Assembly (NCBI GenBank): GCA_963791905.1
Contig: CAWBTX010000008.1
Span: forward strand, 1 to 64,000
Origin: Gaiellasilicea sp963791905
GTDB taxonomy: Bacteria > Actinomycetota > Thermoleophilia > Gaiellales > Gaiellaceae
Direction: 5' to 3'
Length of the DNA: 64,000 bases
The position numbers and the translations under genes are program-made. The notes beneath the pieces are model-generated. The model saw nothing but the letters and a program-made list of their open reading frames with translations. It had not been told where the DNA came from and did no database searches. Within the stretch, counting starts at the first letter, position 1. Every line of letters begins with the position of its first letter. This document shows positions 54,574-63,483 of the stretch, piece by piece.

Positions 54574-55974
54574 CTGGCAGCCCGTCGTCGGGCTGGAGAT
54601 CCACGTCCAGCTGAAAACGCGGTCGAAGATGTTCTGCGGCTGCGCGAACGGCTTCGGCGGCGGCGAGAACACGCAGACCTGCCCGGTCTGCCTCGGCTTC
54701 CCCGGCGCGCTCCCCGTCGCGAACCGGACGGCGATCGAGTGGACGATCAAGCTCGGCCTCGCCCTCGACTGCGAGATCGCCGATCGCGCCGTGTTCTCGC
54801 GCAAGAGCTACGTCTACCCGGACTTGCCGAAGGGCTATCAGATCTCACAATATGATCTACCGTCTTGCATCAACGGCAAGGTGGTAGTGCCAAGCGGCGA
54901 CGGCGACATCGAGGTGGGCATCGTGCGGGCGCACCTCGAGGAGGACGCGGCGAAGACGACGCACGTCGGCGGACGCACCGGCCGGATCGGCGGCGCCGCC
55001 TACTCCCTCGTCGACTTCAACCGTGGCGGCACGCCGCTCGTCGAGATCGTCACCGGCCCCGACATCCATTCCTCCGAGGACGCTCGCCGCTTCCTGCAGC
55101 TGCTCCGGCAGGCGATCGTCGAGCTCGGCATCTCGGACGCGGAGATGGAGAAGGGAACGCTCCGTGTCGACGCGAACGTCTCGGTGCGGCCGAGCGGCTC
55201 GGACGAGCTGCGCACCCGCTGCGAGCTGAAGAACATGAACTCGTTCCGCTTCGTCGCCCAGGGAATCGACGCCGAGGTCAAACGGCAGATCGCGATCTAC
55301 GAGGCCGGCGGGGAGGTCGAGCAGGAGACCTACGACTTCGACGCGTCCACCGGGACGCTCACGGCGAGCCGCTCGAAGGAGGAGGCCGACGACTACCGCT
55401 ACTTCCCCGAGCCGGATCTCGTCCCGATCGAGCCGCCGGCGGAACTCGTGGAGCGCGTGCGCGCGGAGCTGCCGGAGGCTCCCGGAGCGCGCATCCGGCG
55501 CCTCGAGCGAGAGCTCGATCTCGACCGCGCCACCGTCCTCGTCACGGGCGGCCTCGACACGCTCTGGGAGGCGACCGTGGCGGCCGGCGCCGATCGCCTC
55601 GGCGCGGCGAACCTGATCGCCAACCGGCTCGCCGGCATCGACGGCGCCAGCCGTCGACGCCGCCGAGCTCGCCAAGCTCGTCGAGGCCCGCGACCGCATC
55701 CCGCGGGCAGCGCTCGACGAGGCGATCGCCCAGGTGAGCCGAGCCGGGCTTCTCCGCCGCGCCGTACCTCGCGCAGGAGGCGGTCTCCGACACGGGCGAG
55801 CTCGAGCCCGTCGTCGAGCGCATCCTCGAGGCGAACGCCGGCCAGGTCGCCGCGTACCGCTCGGGCAAGGAAGGTCTGCTCGGCTTCTTCGTCGGTCAGG
55901 TCATGAAGGAGACCGGCGGCAAGGCCAACCCGCGGGTCGTGAGCGAGCTCGTGAGGGAGAAGCTGAAGGCGTGA
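54566..55974 (+). CDS. gatB: Glutamyl/aspartyl-tRNA amidotransferase subunit B, two frameshifts
   Basis: Repaired length about 468 residues. The catalytic half is intact: VGLEIHVQLKT, zinc-site CGCANGF and CPVCLGFPG, and VDFNRGGTPLVEIVT. Breaks near 55650 and 55741 disrupt the helical and YqeY-like tail; removing one base at each restores VDAAELAKLVEARDRIP and then GFSAAPYLAQEA, and the tail to VVSELVREKLKA. As this subunit should be essential, sequencing error is more likely than mutation. GTG 54566 overlaps gatA. Confidence 0.92.
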
Positions 55975-56462
55975 ATCCCGAGTACCGCCGCATCGCGCTC
56001 ATCGCGGCCGGCCTCGGGCTGATCCTGAGCCTCTTCTTCGCGCTCCGCGACGACGGCGACGACGAGGCGGCTACGACGACGCCCACGGTCGCAACCACGA
56101 CCCAGGCGACCACGACCCAGGCGACCACGACGGCCCCGGCGACGACGACGGAGCCGCCCGCGACGACGACCGAGCCGACGCCGCCCCCGCCGCCGTACCG
56201 CGTCACGATCAGGCTCCGCGTCGTCGGTGGCCAGCCGGTGCCCGGGATCCGCCGGGCGAAGGTGAAGCAGGGCCGTCAGGTCGAGATCGTCACCACGGCC
56301 GACGTCACCGACCACATCCACCTCCACGGCTACGACCTGATGGCCGACGTCGCGCCCGGCATGCCCGCCCGCATCCGCTTCCGGGCCACGATTCCCGGTC
56401 GCTTCGAGGTCGAGCTCGAGGACCGCGGCGTCCCGATCGCCGATCTCTCAGTCACGCCTTGA
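55971..56462 (+). CDS. Membrane-anchored cupredoxin-like protein
   Basis: About 163 residues. One N-terminal membrane span (IALIAAGLGLILSLFFAL), then a Thr/Ala/Pro linker with two copies of ATTTQ, then a beta-sandwich domain with VTDHIHLHGYDLMADVAPGM and PGRFEVELED, the pattern of EfeO/cupredoxin-like domains. The His pair may bind copper. It would lie outside the membrane. GTG 55971 overlaps the gatB stop and its stop overlaps the next gene, so it is coupled in the run. Confidence 0.7.
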   Translation: MNPEYRRIALIAAGLGLILSLFFALRDDGDDEAATTTPTVATTTQATTTQATTTAPATTTEPPATTTEPTPPPPPYRVTIRLRVVGGQPVPGIRRAKVKQGRQVEIVTTADVTDHIHLHGYDLMADVAPGMPARIRFRATIPGRFEVELEDRGVPIADLSVTP

Positions 56463-57814
56463 TCCTGGCCCACGGCATCGGCGGCATCCGCGACCTGCCG
56501 GTTCCGGCGTGGCTCTTCCTCTGGGGCGGCGCGATCGTGCTCGTCGCCTCGTTCCTCGCGCTCGGCACGCTCTGGAAGCGGCCGCAGCTCGACCGACTCT
56601 CGGTCGGGAGGCCGCTGCCGGCCGGGCTGGAGGGCTTCCTGCGGTCGACGGCGCTCAGAGTCGTCGTCGGCGCCGCGTCGGTCGGGCTGCTCGCACTCAC
56701 CTTCCTGACCGCACTTCTCGGGGAGCCGTCGTCGGCGGTCAACTTCTCGCCCACGTTCGTCTACGTGGTCTTCTGGCTGGGCGTCCCGGCCCTGCAGATC
56801 CTGCTCGGGAACGTCTGGTCGGTGCTGAATCCGTGGCGTGCCGCCGCCGACGGCGTCGCCTGGGTGTGGGAGAGGCTCGGCCGCACGTGGGAGCCGCTCG
56901 CGGCCTATCCTGAGCGCCTTGGCGTCTATCCCGCAGCGGTCCTCCTGTTTGCCTTCACGGCGCTCGAGCTCGCCTTCTGGGATCCGGCCAACCCGCGCTC
57001 GCTCGCACTCGCAATCGCCCTCTACAGCTACATCAACTGGTTCGGGATGGCGACCTTCGGACGGGAGGTCTGGACAAAGCACGGGGACGGGTTCGCCGTC
57101 TACTTCGAGCTGCTCTCACGCGCGGCGGCGTTCGGAGAGCGCGACGGCCGGCTCGTCGTGCGCACGCCCTTCAGCGGGCTCGCCGGCGCCGATCCGCGGC
57201 CGGGGCTGTTGGCGGTCGTCGCGGTCATGCTCGGCTCGGTCGCCTTCGACGGCTTCAGCCGGACGACCATCTGGCAGGACCTGCGAATCGAGGTCGAGGG
57301 TCCGTACGTGCTCGAGTCGCCCGGCCTCGCCGACCTCCTCGGGATGCTGCTGGCGCTCGCAGGTCTGGTCGGGGCGATCCTCTTCGTGGCCGGCGCCTAC
57401 CTCCTCGCGGTGCGGATCGCGCGCGCGGCAACCGAGCGCGGCCGGACGCTCGTGCCCGACTTCCTCCCGAGCCTCGTCCCGATCGCGCTCGTCTACGCGA
57501 TCGCGCACTACTTCACCTCGCTGATCGTGCAGGGCCAGTACGCGATCCCGCTCCTGTCCGACCCGTTCGGCTTCGGCTGGGACGTGCTCGGCACGATCGA
57601 CTTCCAGCCGAACCTGTCGCCTTTCGCGCCGAACACCGTGTGGTACCTCCAGGTCGGCGCACTCGTCGCGGGACATGTCGCCGGGCTGATGATCGCCCAC
57701 GACCGCGCCGTCACCATCTTTCAGCCCCGGGCGGCTCTTCGCTCCCAATACCCACTGCTCGCGTTGATGGTGCTGTACACCATCACGGGGATGTGGCTGC
57801 TATCCCAGAACTAG
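56459..57814 (+). CDS. Polytopic membrane protein (database name fenitrothion hydrolase)
   Basis: A 451-residue protein with about nine or ten membrane spans. It opens ILAHGIGGIRDLPVPAW and contains LNPWRAAADGVAWVWERLG and YINWFGMATFGREVW. Proteins of this form are often labelled fenitrothion hydrolase in databases, but the label rests on a weak link and the role in this group is unknown. The start is TTG 56459, overlapping the cupredoxin gene stop. Position beside a cupredoxin suggests a role in copper or envelope redox functions; that is inference. Confidence 0.6.
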   Translation: MILAHGIGGIRDLPVPAWLFLWGGAIVLVASFLALGTLWKRPQLDRLSVGRPLPAGLEGFLRSTALRVVVGAASVGLLALTFLTALLGEPSSAVNFSPTFVYVVFWLGVPALQILLGNVWSVLNPWRAAADGVAWVWERLGRTWEPLAAYPERLGVYPAAVLLFAFTALELAFWDPANPRSLALAIALYSYINWFGMATFGREVWTKHGDGFAVYFELLSRAAAFGERDGRLVVRTPFSGLAGADPRPGLLAVVAVMLGSVAFDGFSRTTIWQDLRIEVEGPYVLESPGLADLLGMLLALAGLVGAILFVAGAYLLAVRIARAATERGRTLVPDFLPSLVPIALVYAIAHYFTSLIVQGQYAIPLLSDPFGFGWDVLGTIDFQPNLSPFAPNTVWYLQVGALVAGHVAGLMIAHDRAVTIFQPRAALRSQYPLLALMVLYTITGMWLLSQN

Positions 57815-57954
57815 ATTTACTGGCGCACGGCGGCGTCGGCGGCGCGATCGTCGAGTCGCTGGTCGTGCTCGGAATCGCCCTCGTGTTCGCGTCCCTGTGG
57901 CTCCGCGAGCGGCGGGCCCGCCGGGACGAAGAGGATCAGATCAAGCCGCAGTAG
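57793..57954 (+). CDS. Small single-span membrane protein
   Basis: A 53-residue protein with one membrane span (IVESLVVLGIALVFASLWL) followed by a charged tail (RERRARRDEEDQIKPQ). GTG 57793 lies inside the last codons of the previous gene in another frame. Such small proteins often accompany larger membrane proteins. Its end overlaps the opposing lysozyme-like gene by 19 bases. Confidence 0.6.
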   Translation: MAAIPELDLLAHGGVGGAIVESLVVLGIALVFASLWLRERRARRDEEDQIKPQ

Positions 57955-58490
57955 CGGGCGCTGTTCGGCCAGGGGTAGAAACCGCGGCCGTTGCGATACG
58001 CCCGCTCGGCGACCCACATCTGCTCGAGCGCGGACCAGCGGTTCGCCGTGCCCTTCGTCCTGAGCAGGTGGTGACCGTAGGCGCGCTGGAACGAGATGTC
58101 CATCTGCAGCCCGCCGTAGTAGCCGTTGCCGGTGTACGTCGCCCAGCCCTGGGCCGGGTGGCGCTCCAGACGGTGGATGCACATCCACGCTGAGCGATGC
58201 GGCGGCGTGGCCGCTCGCTGCTCCGCCACGTGTGCGCGCTTCCGCCAGAGGTCTCGCATCCAGCGGCGGTACGTCGCGCTCGACGACTCGCGCTCGGTAT
58301 ACGCCGCCGGCGTCAGCCGCGCGCCCATCAGCCGCTGCCAGCGCCATGTGTCGCTGCGGTAGGCGTCGATCTGCGCGAGGACGTCGATGCGCTCCGATGC
58401 CGCGCTCGCCGCACGCGGCTGCACGAGTGCCGCTGCCGCCAGCACCAATGCGCCAACGAATACGAGCAGTCGCAGGGACGGGTTCGTCAC
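57936..58490 (-). CDS. Secreted transglycosylase-like protein
   Basis: A 184-residue protein with a signal peptide (LRLLVFVGALVLAAAALV, then ASA). The C-terminal domain reads WMCIHRLERHPAQGWATYTG, NGYYGGLQMDISFQRAYG and ends YCGL, the form of the transglycosylase-like (resuscitation-promoting-factor-type) fold, with Glu in the catalytic position of LERH. It probably cuts peptidoglycan outside the cell. The start is GTG 58490 with GGAGAG upstream. Confidence 0.75.
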   Translation of the reverse strand: MTNPSLRLLVFVGALVLAAAALVQPRAASAASERIDVLAQIDAYRSDTWRWQRLMGARLTPAAYTERESSSATYRRWMRDLWRKRAHVAEQRAATPPHRSAWMCIHRLERHPAQGWATYTGNGYYGGLQMDISFQRAYGHHLLRTKGTANRWSALEQMWVAERAYRNGRGFYPWPNSARYCGLI

Positions 58491-58616
58491 AAACTCTCCT
58501 TCGCAGGGGACGTGAATGGCCCGCGAGACCCCGAACATGGCCGCAATGGGTCTCAGTGGAGCCGTCTAGCCGCGGCAGGCTAGCAAACGGACTGTTTGCA
58601 AACGGTAAATTTCCTC

Positions 58617-59231
58617 TCACCGGCGTGCAACCGTGCCCGCATAGAGCAGGACGGCTGCAACGGCGACGAAGCCGGCCGAGCCGATGACGCCGAGTCCCGA
58701 GACGGCGCTGCCGACGGCTGCGAGGGCGAACCCGGCCAGCAGCAGGCTGTTGCCGAGCGGGCGCCGCCTCAGCGTCGCGAGGGTGACGCCGACGAGCGCG
58801 ACGGTGCCGGCGACGTTGCCGACGAGGGCGAGAAGCCGCGCGGGCAGGAAGTCGAGATGCTGCTGCGCCTCGGGCAGCTCCGTCCCCGAGAGCGGCATCG
58901 TGAGCGGTTCGGCGAGCGCGACGCCGGTCGCGAGACCGGCGTACACGAGCACGACCGGGCCTGCGATCCTCACGCCGACGCCCAGGAGCGAGCCGGCGCC
59001 GAGCAGCGGAGCGGTCAGCAGGCCGCCGAAGAGGTAGTAGGCGCGGAAGACGCCGTCGTTCCAGCCCGCCGCCGCCCCCCACGCGATCGCGGCCGTGCCG
59101 AGCGCGTAGGCGGCGAGGCCCGCGCTCCAGGCGAGCAGGTGCGCGGAGCGGCGCTCGCGCCAGCGCGCCGCGAGCAACCCCGAGAGCCGCAGCGTGAGCA
59201 GGGCCGCCCCGAACGCGATCAGCGCCTCCAC
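58617..59231 (-). CDS. Integral membrane protein
   Basis: About 204 residues, nearly all hydrophobic, with six or seven membrane spans (VEALIAFGAALLTLRLSGLL, AGLAAYALGTAAIAWGAAA and more). No family is recognised. The start may be GTG 59231 or ATG 59279; the latter would overlap the divergent aminotransferase start by two or three bases. The 120 bases beyond its end (to 58491) hold only a small hairpin near 58580-58600. Confidence 0.6.
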   Translation of the reverse strand: MEALIAFGAALLTLRLSGLLAARWRERRSAHLLAWSAGLAAYALGTAAIAWGAAAGWNDGVFRAYYLFGGLLTAPLLGAGSLLGVGVRIAGPVVLVYAGLATGVALAEPLTMPLSGTELPEAQQHLDFLPARLLALVGNVAGTVALVGVTLATLRRRPLGNSLLLAGFALAAVGSAVSGLGVIGSAGFVAVAAVLLYAGTVARR

Positions 59232-59277
59232 GGCGGAGAGCGTAGTGCGCTCCGCGAGGGACGCTAGGCTCAGTCGC

Positions 59278-60447
59278 ATGTCGCGGGAGCCGAAGCCGCA
59301 GAAGCGCTACCTGTTCACGCCCGGGCCGACGCCCGTGCCGCCGGAGGTGCTCGCAGCCCTCGGTGAGCCGGTGCTCCATCACCGGGCGCCGGACTTCCGC
59401 GTCGTGTACGAGCGCGTGCTGCGGCGCCTGCAGGAGGTGCATCGCACAAGCTCGGACGTTCTTCTCTTCACGAGCTCGGGCACGGGGGCGTTCGAGTCTG
59501 CCGTCGTGAACCTCTGCTCGCCGGGCGACCGCGTCCTCGTCGTCACCTCAGGCAACTTCGGTGAGCGGTGGATCGCCATGTGCCGCCGCTTCGGCTGCGA
59601 GGTCGAGGAGCTCCGGTATGCCTGGGGCGAGACGCCGTCGCCCGATGACCTCGCCCGCCGGCTGGACGAGATCGAGCCGGTCTCGGTCGTCGTGCTCGTG
59701 CACTCGGAGACATCGACGGGCGTCGTGGCCGACGTGCAGGCGCTTGCCGCCCCGGCGAAGGAGGCCGGCGCGCTCGTCCTCGTCGATGCGGTCTCGAGCC
59801 TCGGCGCGGTCCCGCTCGAGACGGACGAGTGGGGCCTCGACGTCGTCGTCGCGGGCTCGCAGAAGGCGCTGATGACGCCGCCGGGCCTCGGCACGGTGGC
59901 CGTGTCTCCGGCCGCGTTCGAGCACGCCGCCCGCGCGACGTTGCCCCGCTACTACTTCGACTGGGAGCGCACGCGCAAGGCGCAGCAGAAGGTCGACAGC
60001 GCGTTCACACCCGCCGTCTCGCTCGTCGTGGCGCTCGACGTCGCGCTCGAGCGGCTGCTCGGCGAGGGCCTCGAGACGACGTTTGCGCGGCACGTCCGCC
60101 TCGGCCGGGCCTGCCGCGCGGGCATCAAGGCGATGGGCCTCGAGCTCTTCTCGCCGGACGAGGACCGCTCCGCCGTCGTCACGGCCGCCCGCATGCCCGA
60201 CGGCATCGACGCCTCGGCGCTCACGCTCGCGCTGCGGGACCGGCACGGCATCACCATTGCCGCCGGCCAGGGCGAGCTCAAGGAACAGATCTTCCGAATC
60301 GGGCACATCGGCTGGTTCGACGAGTTCGACATCGCGACCGCGCTCTCGGCGGTCGAGCTCGTCCTGTCGGAGCTCGGGGCGCCCATCGAGCGCGGCGCCG
60401 CTGCGTCGCGTGCGCTCGAGGTCTACGCGGAGGGGATGCCCGTCTGA
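59278..60447 (+). CDS. Class V aminotransferase (serine/alanine-glyoxylate type)
   Basis: A 389-residue PLP enzyme starting with FTPGPTPVPPEVLAALGEPV and HHRAPDFRVVYERV, the opening of alanine/serine-glyoxylate aminotransferases. The PLP Lys is in VVAGSQKALMTPPG, with the Asp in LVLVDAVSSLG. Next to serA, it could supply the phosphoserine transamination step or act on serine and glyoxylate. The stop overlaps the serA start region. Confidence 0.88.
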   Translation: MSREPKPQKRYLFTPGPTPVPPEVLAALGEPVLHHRAPDFRVVYERVLRRLQEVHRTSSDVLLFTSSGTGAFESAVVNLCSPGDRVLVVTSGNFGERWIAMCRRFGCEVEELRYAWGETPSPDDLARRLDEIEPVSVVVLVHSETSTGVVADVQALAAPAKEAGALVLVDAVSSLGAVPLETDEWGLDVVVAGSQKALMTPPGLGTVAVSPAAFEHAARATLPRYYFDWERTRKAQQKVDSAFTPAVSLVVALDVALERLLGEGLETTFARHVRLGRACRAGIKAMGLELFSPDEDRSAVVTAARMPDGIDASALTLALRDRHGITIAAGQGELKEQIFRIGHIGWFDEFDIATALSAVELVLSELGAPIERGAAASRALEVYAEGMPV

Positions 60448-62006
60448 AGGTTCTCGTCCGCGAGGAGATCGCTGAGGCCGGCATCGAGCTGCTGCGGAGT
60501 CGCTTCGACGTCGAGGTCGACGGCGAGTCGCCGCTCGAGGAGGCGATCGCCGACTGCGACGCGATCGTGATCCGCTCGGCGACGCAGCTGACCGCGGACG
60601 TCCTCGAGCGCGCGCAGCGCCTGAAGGTGATCGGCCGCGCCGGGGTCGGCGTCGACAACGTCGACGTTGCCGCCGCGACGCGTCGGGGGATCGTCGTCGC
60701 GAACGCGCCCGACTCGACCGTCGTCTCGGCCGCCGAGCACACAGTCGGTCTCCTCGTCGCCCTCGCGCGCAACATCCCGCAGGCCCACGCGGCGCTCAAG
60801 CAAGGACATTGGGAACGGTCGCGGTGGGCCGGGATCGAGCTCGCCGACAAGACGCTGGGCGTGCTCGGCTTCGGCAGGATCGGCCGCCAGGTCGCACGCC
60901 GGGCCCTCGGCCTCGGGCTCCGCGTCACCGCCTACGACCCCTTCGTCGCGCCGGAGCGGTTCCGGGAGCTCGGCGCCGAGTACGCCGAGACGCCCGAGGA
61001 GGTCCTCGGGTCGGTCGACTTCCTCACGCTCCATCTGCCGCTGACGGAGGAGACGAAGGGCTTCCTCGACGAGGAGGCCTTCGCCCGCATGCGAACCGGT
61101 GTCCGGATCGTGAACGCCGCGCGCGGCGAGCTCGTCGACGAGGAGGCGCTCGCGGCCGCGATCCGCTCCGGCAAGGTCGCCGGGGCGGCGCTCGACGTCT
61201 TCTCGGCCGAGCCGTACTCGGGCGTCCTGCTCGAGCTCGACGAGGTCGTCGTCACGCCGCATCTCGCCGCGTCCACGGAGGAGGCCCAGGACCGCGCCGG
61301 TCTGATCATCGCGGAGCAGGTCGTCGCTGCGCTCGAGGGCGGCCTCGTCACGAACGCGATCAACATCCCGGTCGTCGGCGCTGACGACCTCGAGGTGCTC
61401 GGCCCGCTGATCCCGCTGGCCGCCCGCCTCGGGCGGCTCGCCGTCGAGCTCGCCGGCGGGCACCCGAGGCGAATCGCGCTCTCCTACCACGGCGCGCTGG
61501 CCGAGCAGGACACGAGGCTCCTCACGGTCGCCGCCCTGAACGGCGCCTTCCAGGGCCGCGTCGAGCAGGCGGTGAACTACGTCAACGCTCCCGTGATCGC
61601 CGCGGAGAGTGGCATCGAGGTGACCGAGGAGAAGAGCACGAAGTCGCGCGACTACATGAATCTCGTCACCGTCGCCGTGGACGACGTCGAGGTCTCGGGG
61701 ACGACGATCGGTCCCGAGCACAGGCACTTCCTCGCGGGCGCGCTCGGGTTCGCGATCGACCTCCAGCTCTCGCCGCGAATGGTGTTCTTCAGCTACGACG
61801 ACATCCCCGGTGTGATCGGCCGCATCGGCACGATGTTCGGGGCTGCGGGGATCAACATCGCCAACATGGCGGTCTCGCGGACGAAGGAGGGCGGAAAGGC
61901 GCTGATGGCCCTGTCGGTCGACTCCGATCCGCCGGCGGAGCTCGTCGCTCGGTTCCGCGGCGAGGGGTTCGACGACGTCCGCGTGATCTCGCTCGGCGGC
62001 GCCTAG
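60444..62006 (+). CDS. serA: D-3-phosphoglycerate dehydrogenase
   Basis: A 520-residue long-form SerA. NAD site LGVLGFGRIGRQVARRAL near residue 147; catalytic Arg, Glu and His region follow (NAARGELVDEEAL, and VVTPHLAASTEEAQ); then the extra regulatory domain and a C-terminal ACT domain (SYDDIPGVIGRIGTMFGAAG, INIANMAVSR). It is the first step of serine synthesis. The only start next to the conserved opening KVLVREEIAEAG is CTG 60444, which overlaps the aminotransferase stop as CTGA; no ATG, GTG or TTG is near in frame. Confidence 0.93.
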   Translation: MKVLVREEIAEAGIELLRSRFDVEVDGESPLEEAIADCDAIVIRSATQLTADVLERAQRLKVIGRAGVGVDNVDVAAATRRGIVVANAPDSTVVSAAEHTVGLLVALARNIPQAHAALKQGHWERSRWAGIELADKTLGVLGFGRIGRQVARRALGLGLRVTAYDPFVAPERFRELGAEYAETPEEVLGSVDFLTLHLPLTEETKGFLDEEAFARMRTGVRIVNAARGELVDEEALAAAIRSGKVAGAALDVFSAEPYSGVLLELDEVVVTPHLAASTEEAQDRAGLIIAEQVVAALEGGLVTNAINIPVVGADDLEVLGPLIPLAARLGRLAVELAGGHPRRIALSYHGALAEQDTRLLTVAALNGAFQGRVEQAVNYVNAPVIAAESGIEVTEEKSTKSRDYMNLVTVAVDDVEVSGTTIGPEHRHFLAGALGFAIDLQLSPRMVFFSYDDIPGVIGRIGTMFGAAGINIANMAVSRTKEGGKALMALSVDSDPPAELVARFRGEGFDDVRVISLGGA

Positions 62007-62019
62007 TAGTCTTTGTCCA

Positions 62020-62532
62020 GTGGAGACGAGCTGGCCGGAGCCGGTCGAGCGAGTCGCCGCCTTCCTGAGAGAGGCCGGCGCCGAGGCGAGGCTCGAAGAG
62101 TTCAAGTCGGGTACGCCGACCGCAGAGGATGCGGCCCGCGCCGCCGGCTGCAGCGTCGACCAGATCGTGAAGTCGATCGTCGTCGTCTGCGACGACAGCC
62201 CCGTGCTGGCTCTCGTCCCCGGCGACAGGCGTGTGGACACGGAGAAGGTCGCCCGCGAAGTGGGAAGCTCGGCAGCGCGCGTCGCGCGGGCCGACGAGGT
62301 CGAGCGGGCGACGGGCGTTCGCCCCGGTGCGGTTGCGCCGTTCGCGCTCCCGGGCATCGACCGGGTCTACGTCGACCGGACCCTGCTCGCGCACGAGCTC
62401 GTCTGGGTGGGCGCGGGCTCGCCGTCCCACATCGCTGCCTTGCACCCGGCCGAGCTCGTTCGCCTGACGCGGGCGCGGCCGATGGACGCCGTCCAGGAGC
62501 CCGAATACCATTCGAATAGAGGAGACGCTTGA
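62020..62532 (+). CDS. YbaK/prolyl-tRNA-deacylase-like editing protein
   Basis: A 170-residue YbaK-family protein with the core DQIVKSIVVVCDDSPVLALV containing the conserved Lys, and GVRPGAVAPFALPG. Family members remove wrong amino acids from tRNA. The start is GTG 62020. It is 13 bases after serA, and its stop (TGA) touches the ATG of the aminotransferase that follows, so it is part of the amino-acid gene run. Confidence 0.88.
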   Translation: METSWPEPVERVAAFLREAGAEARLEEFKSGTPTAEDAARAAGCSVDQIVKSIVVVCDDSPVLALVPGDRRVDTEKVAREVGSSAARVARADEVERATGVRPGAVAPFALPGIDRVYVDRTLLAHELVWVGAGSPSHIAALHPAELVRLTRARPMDAVQEPEYHSNRGDA

Positions 62533-63473
62533 TGCGAGAGACCGAGACGATCTGGATGAACGGCGAGTTCATCGACTGGGCGGACGCCAAAGTGCACGTC
62601 GGCGCACACGGCCTGCACTACGGCACCGGCGTCTTCGAGGGGATCCGCTGCTACGAGACCCCGCAGGGCCCAGCGATCTTCCGGCTCAAGGAGCACCTCC
62701 AGCGTCTCGAGAACTCCGCGCGGCTGCTGTACATGGAGCTGCCGTACTCGGTCGACGAGATTCGCACGGCGACCCACGAGCTCGTGGGCCGGAACGGCCT
62801 GCCGGAGTGCTACGTGCGGCCGTTCGCGTTCTACGGCTACGGCGAGCTGGGCGTGTCCACCGCGGGCAACCCGGTCGACGTCGTGATCATGAGCTGGCCG
62901 TGGGGCAACTACCTCGGGGACGAGAACCTCGCGACGGGGATCCGCGCCAAGATCTCCTCGTGGAAGCGCGTGGGCGCGAACACGATCCCGCACGTCGCCA
63001 AGGCCACCGGCATCTACCTCAACTCGATGCTTGCCGTGCAGGAGGCCCAGCGGGCCGGCTACGACGAGGCGATTCTCCTCACCGACGAGGGGTTCGTGGC
63101 GGACGGGTCCGGCGAGAACGTCTTCGTCGTCAAGGACGGCCGCATCTGGACGCCGCCGCTCTCGACCTCGATCCTGCCCGGGATCACACGCGACACGGTG
63201 ATCCAGATCGCACAGGACCTCGGCTACGTGGTGGAGGAGTCGAACCTCATTCGCTCCGACCTCTACATCGCCGACGAGGTGTTCATGACCGGCACTGCGG
63301 CCGAGGTGACGCCCGTTCGCTCGGTCGACGATCACGAGATCGGCGCAGGCCCGGTCACGCTCGAGCTGCAGCGCGAGTATCTCGACACGGTTCGCGGCGC
63401 CAAGGACCGCTGGGGCCACTGGCTCGATCACGTGAACGTCACGCAGGGTGCACCCGCGCCCGCCGAGGCCTGA
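62532..63473 (+). CDS. ilvE: Branched-chain-amino-acid aminotransferase
   Basis: A 313-residue fold-type IV PLP enzyme. HVGAHGLHYGTGVFEGIRCY lies near residue 24, the PLP Lys in NTIPHVAKATGIYLNS near 158, DEAILLTDEGFVADGSGENV near 180, and LPGITRDTVIQIAQDL follows. It makes or degrades branched-chain amino acids. I chose ATG 62532, which overlaps the stop of the editing-protein gene; GAGGAGA lies upstream. Confidence 0.92.
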   Translation: MRETETIWMNGEFIDWADAKVHVGAHGLHYGTGVFEGIRCYETPQGPAIFRLKEHLQRLENSARLLYMELPYSVDEIRTATHELVGRNGLPECYVRPFAFYGYGELGVSTAGNPVDVVIMSWPWGNYLGDENLATGIRAKISSWKRVGANTIPHVAKATGIYLNSMLAVQEAQRAGYDEAILLTDEGFVADGSGENVFVVKDGRIWTPPLSTSILPGITRDTVIQIAQDLGYVVEESNLIRSDLYIADEVFMTGTAAEVTPVRSVDDHEIGAGPVTLELQREYLDTVRGAKDRWGHWLDHVNVTQGAPAPAEA

Positions 63474-63483
63474 CCGGCCGTCG

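Noticed and set aside
55640..55745. Programmed frameshifting in gatB
   Set aside because: No slippery heptamer or adjacent structure is evident, two shifts would be needed, and similar breaks occur in many other genes, so sequence error is simpler.
56085..56190. Simple-sequence repeat near 56100
   Set aside because: It encodes the Thr/Ala/Pro linker of the cupredoxin-like protein; such low-complexity linkers are ordinary.
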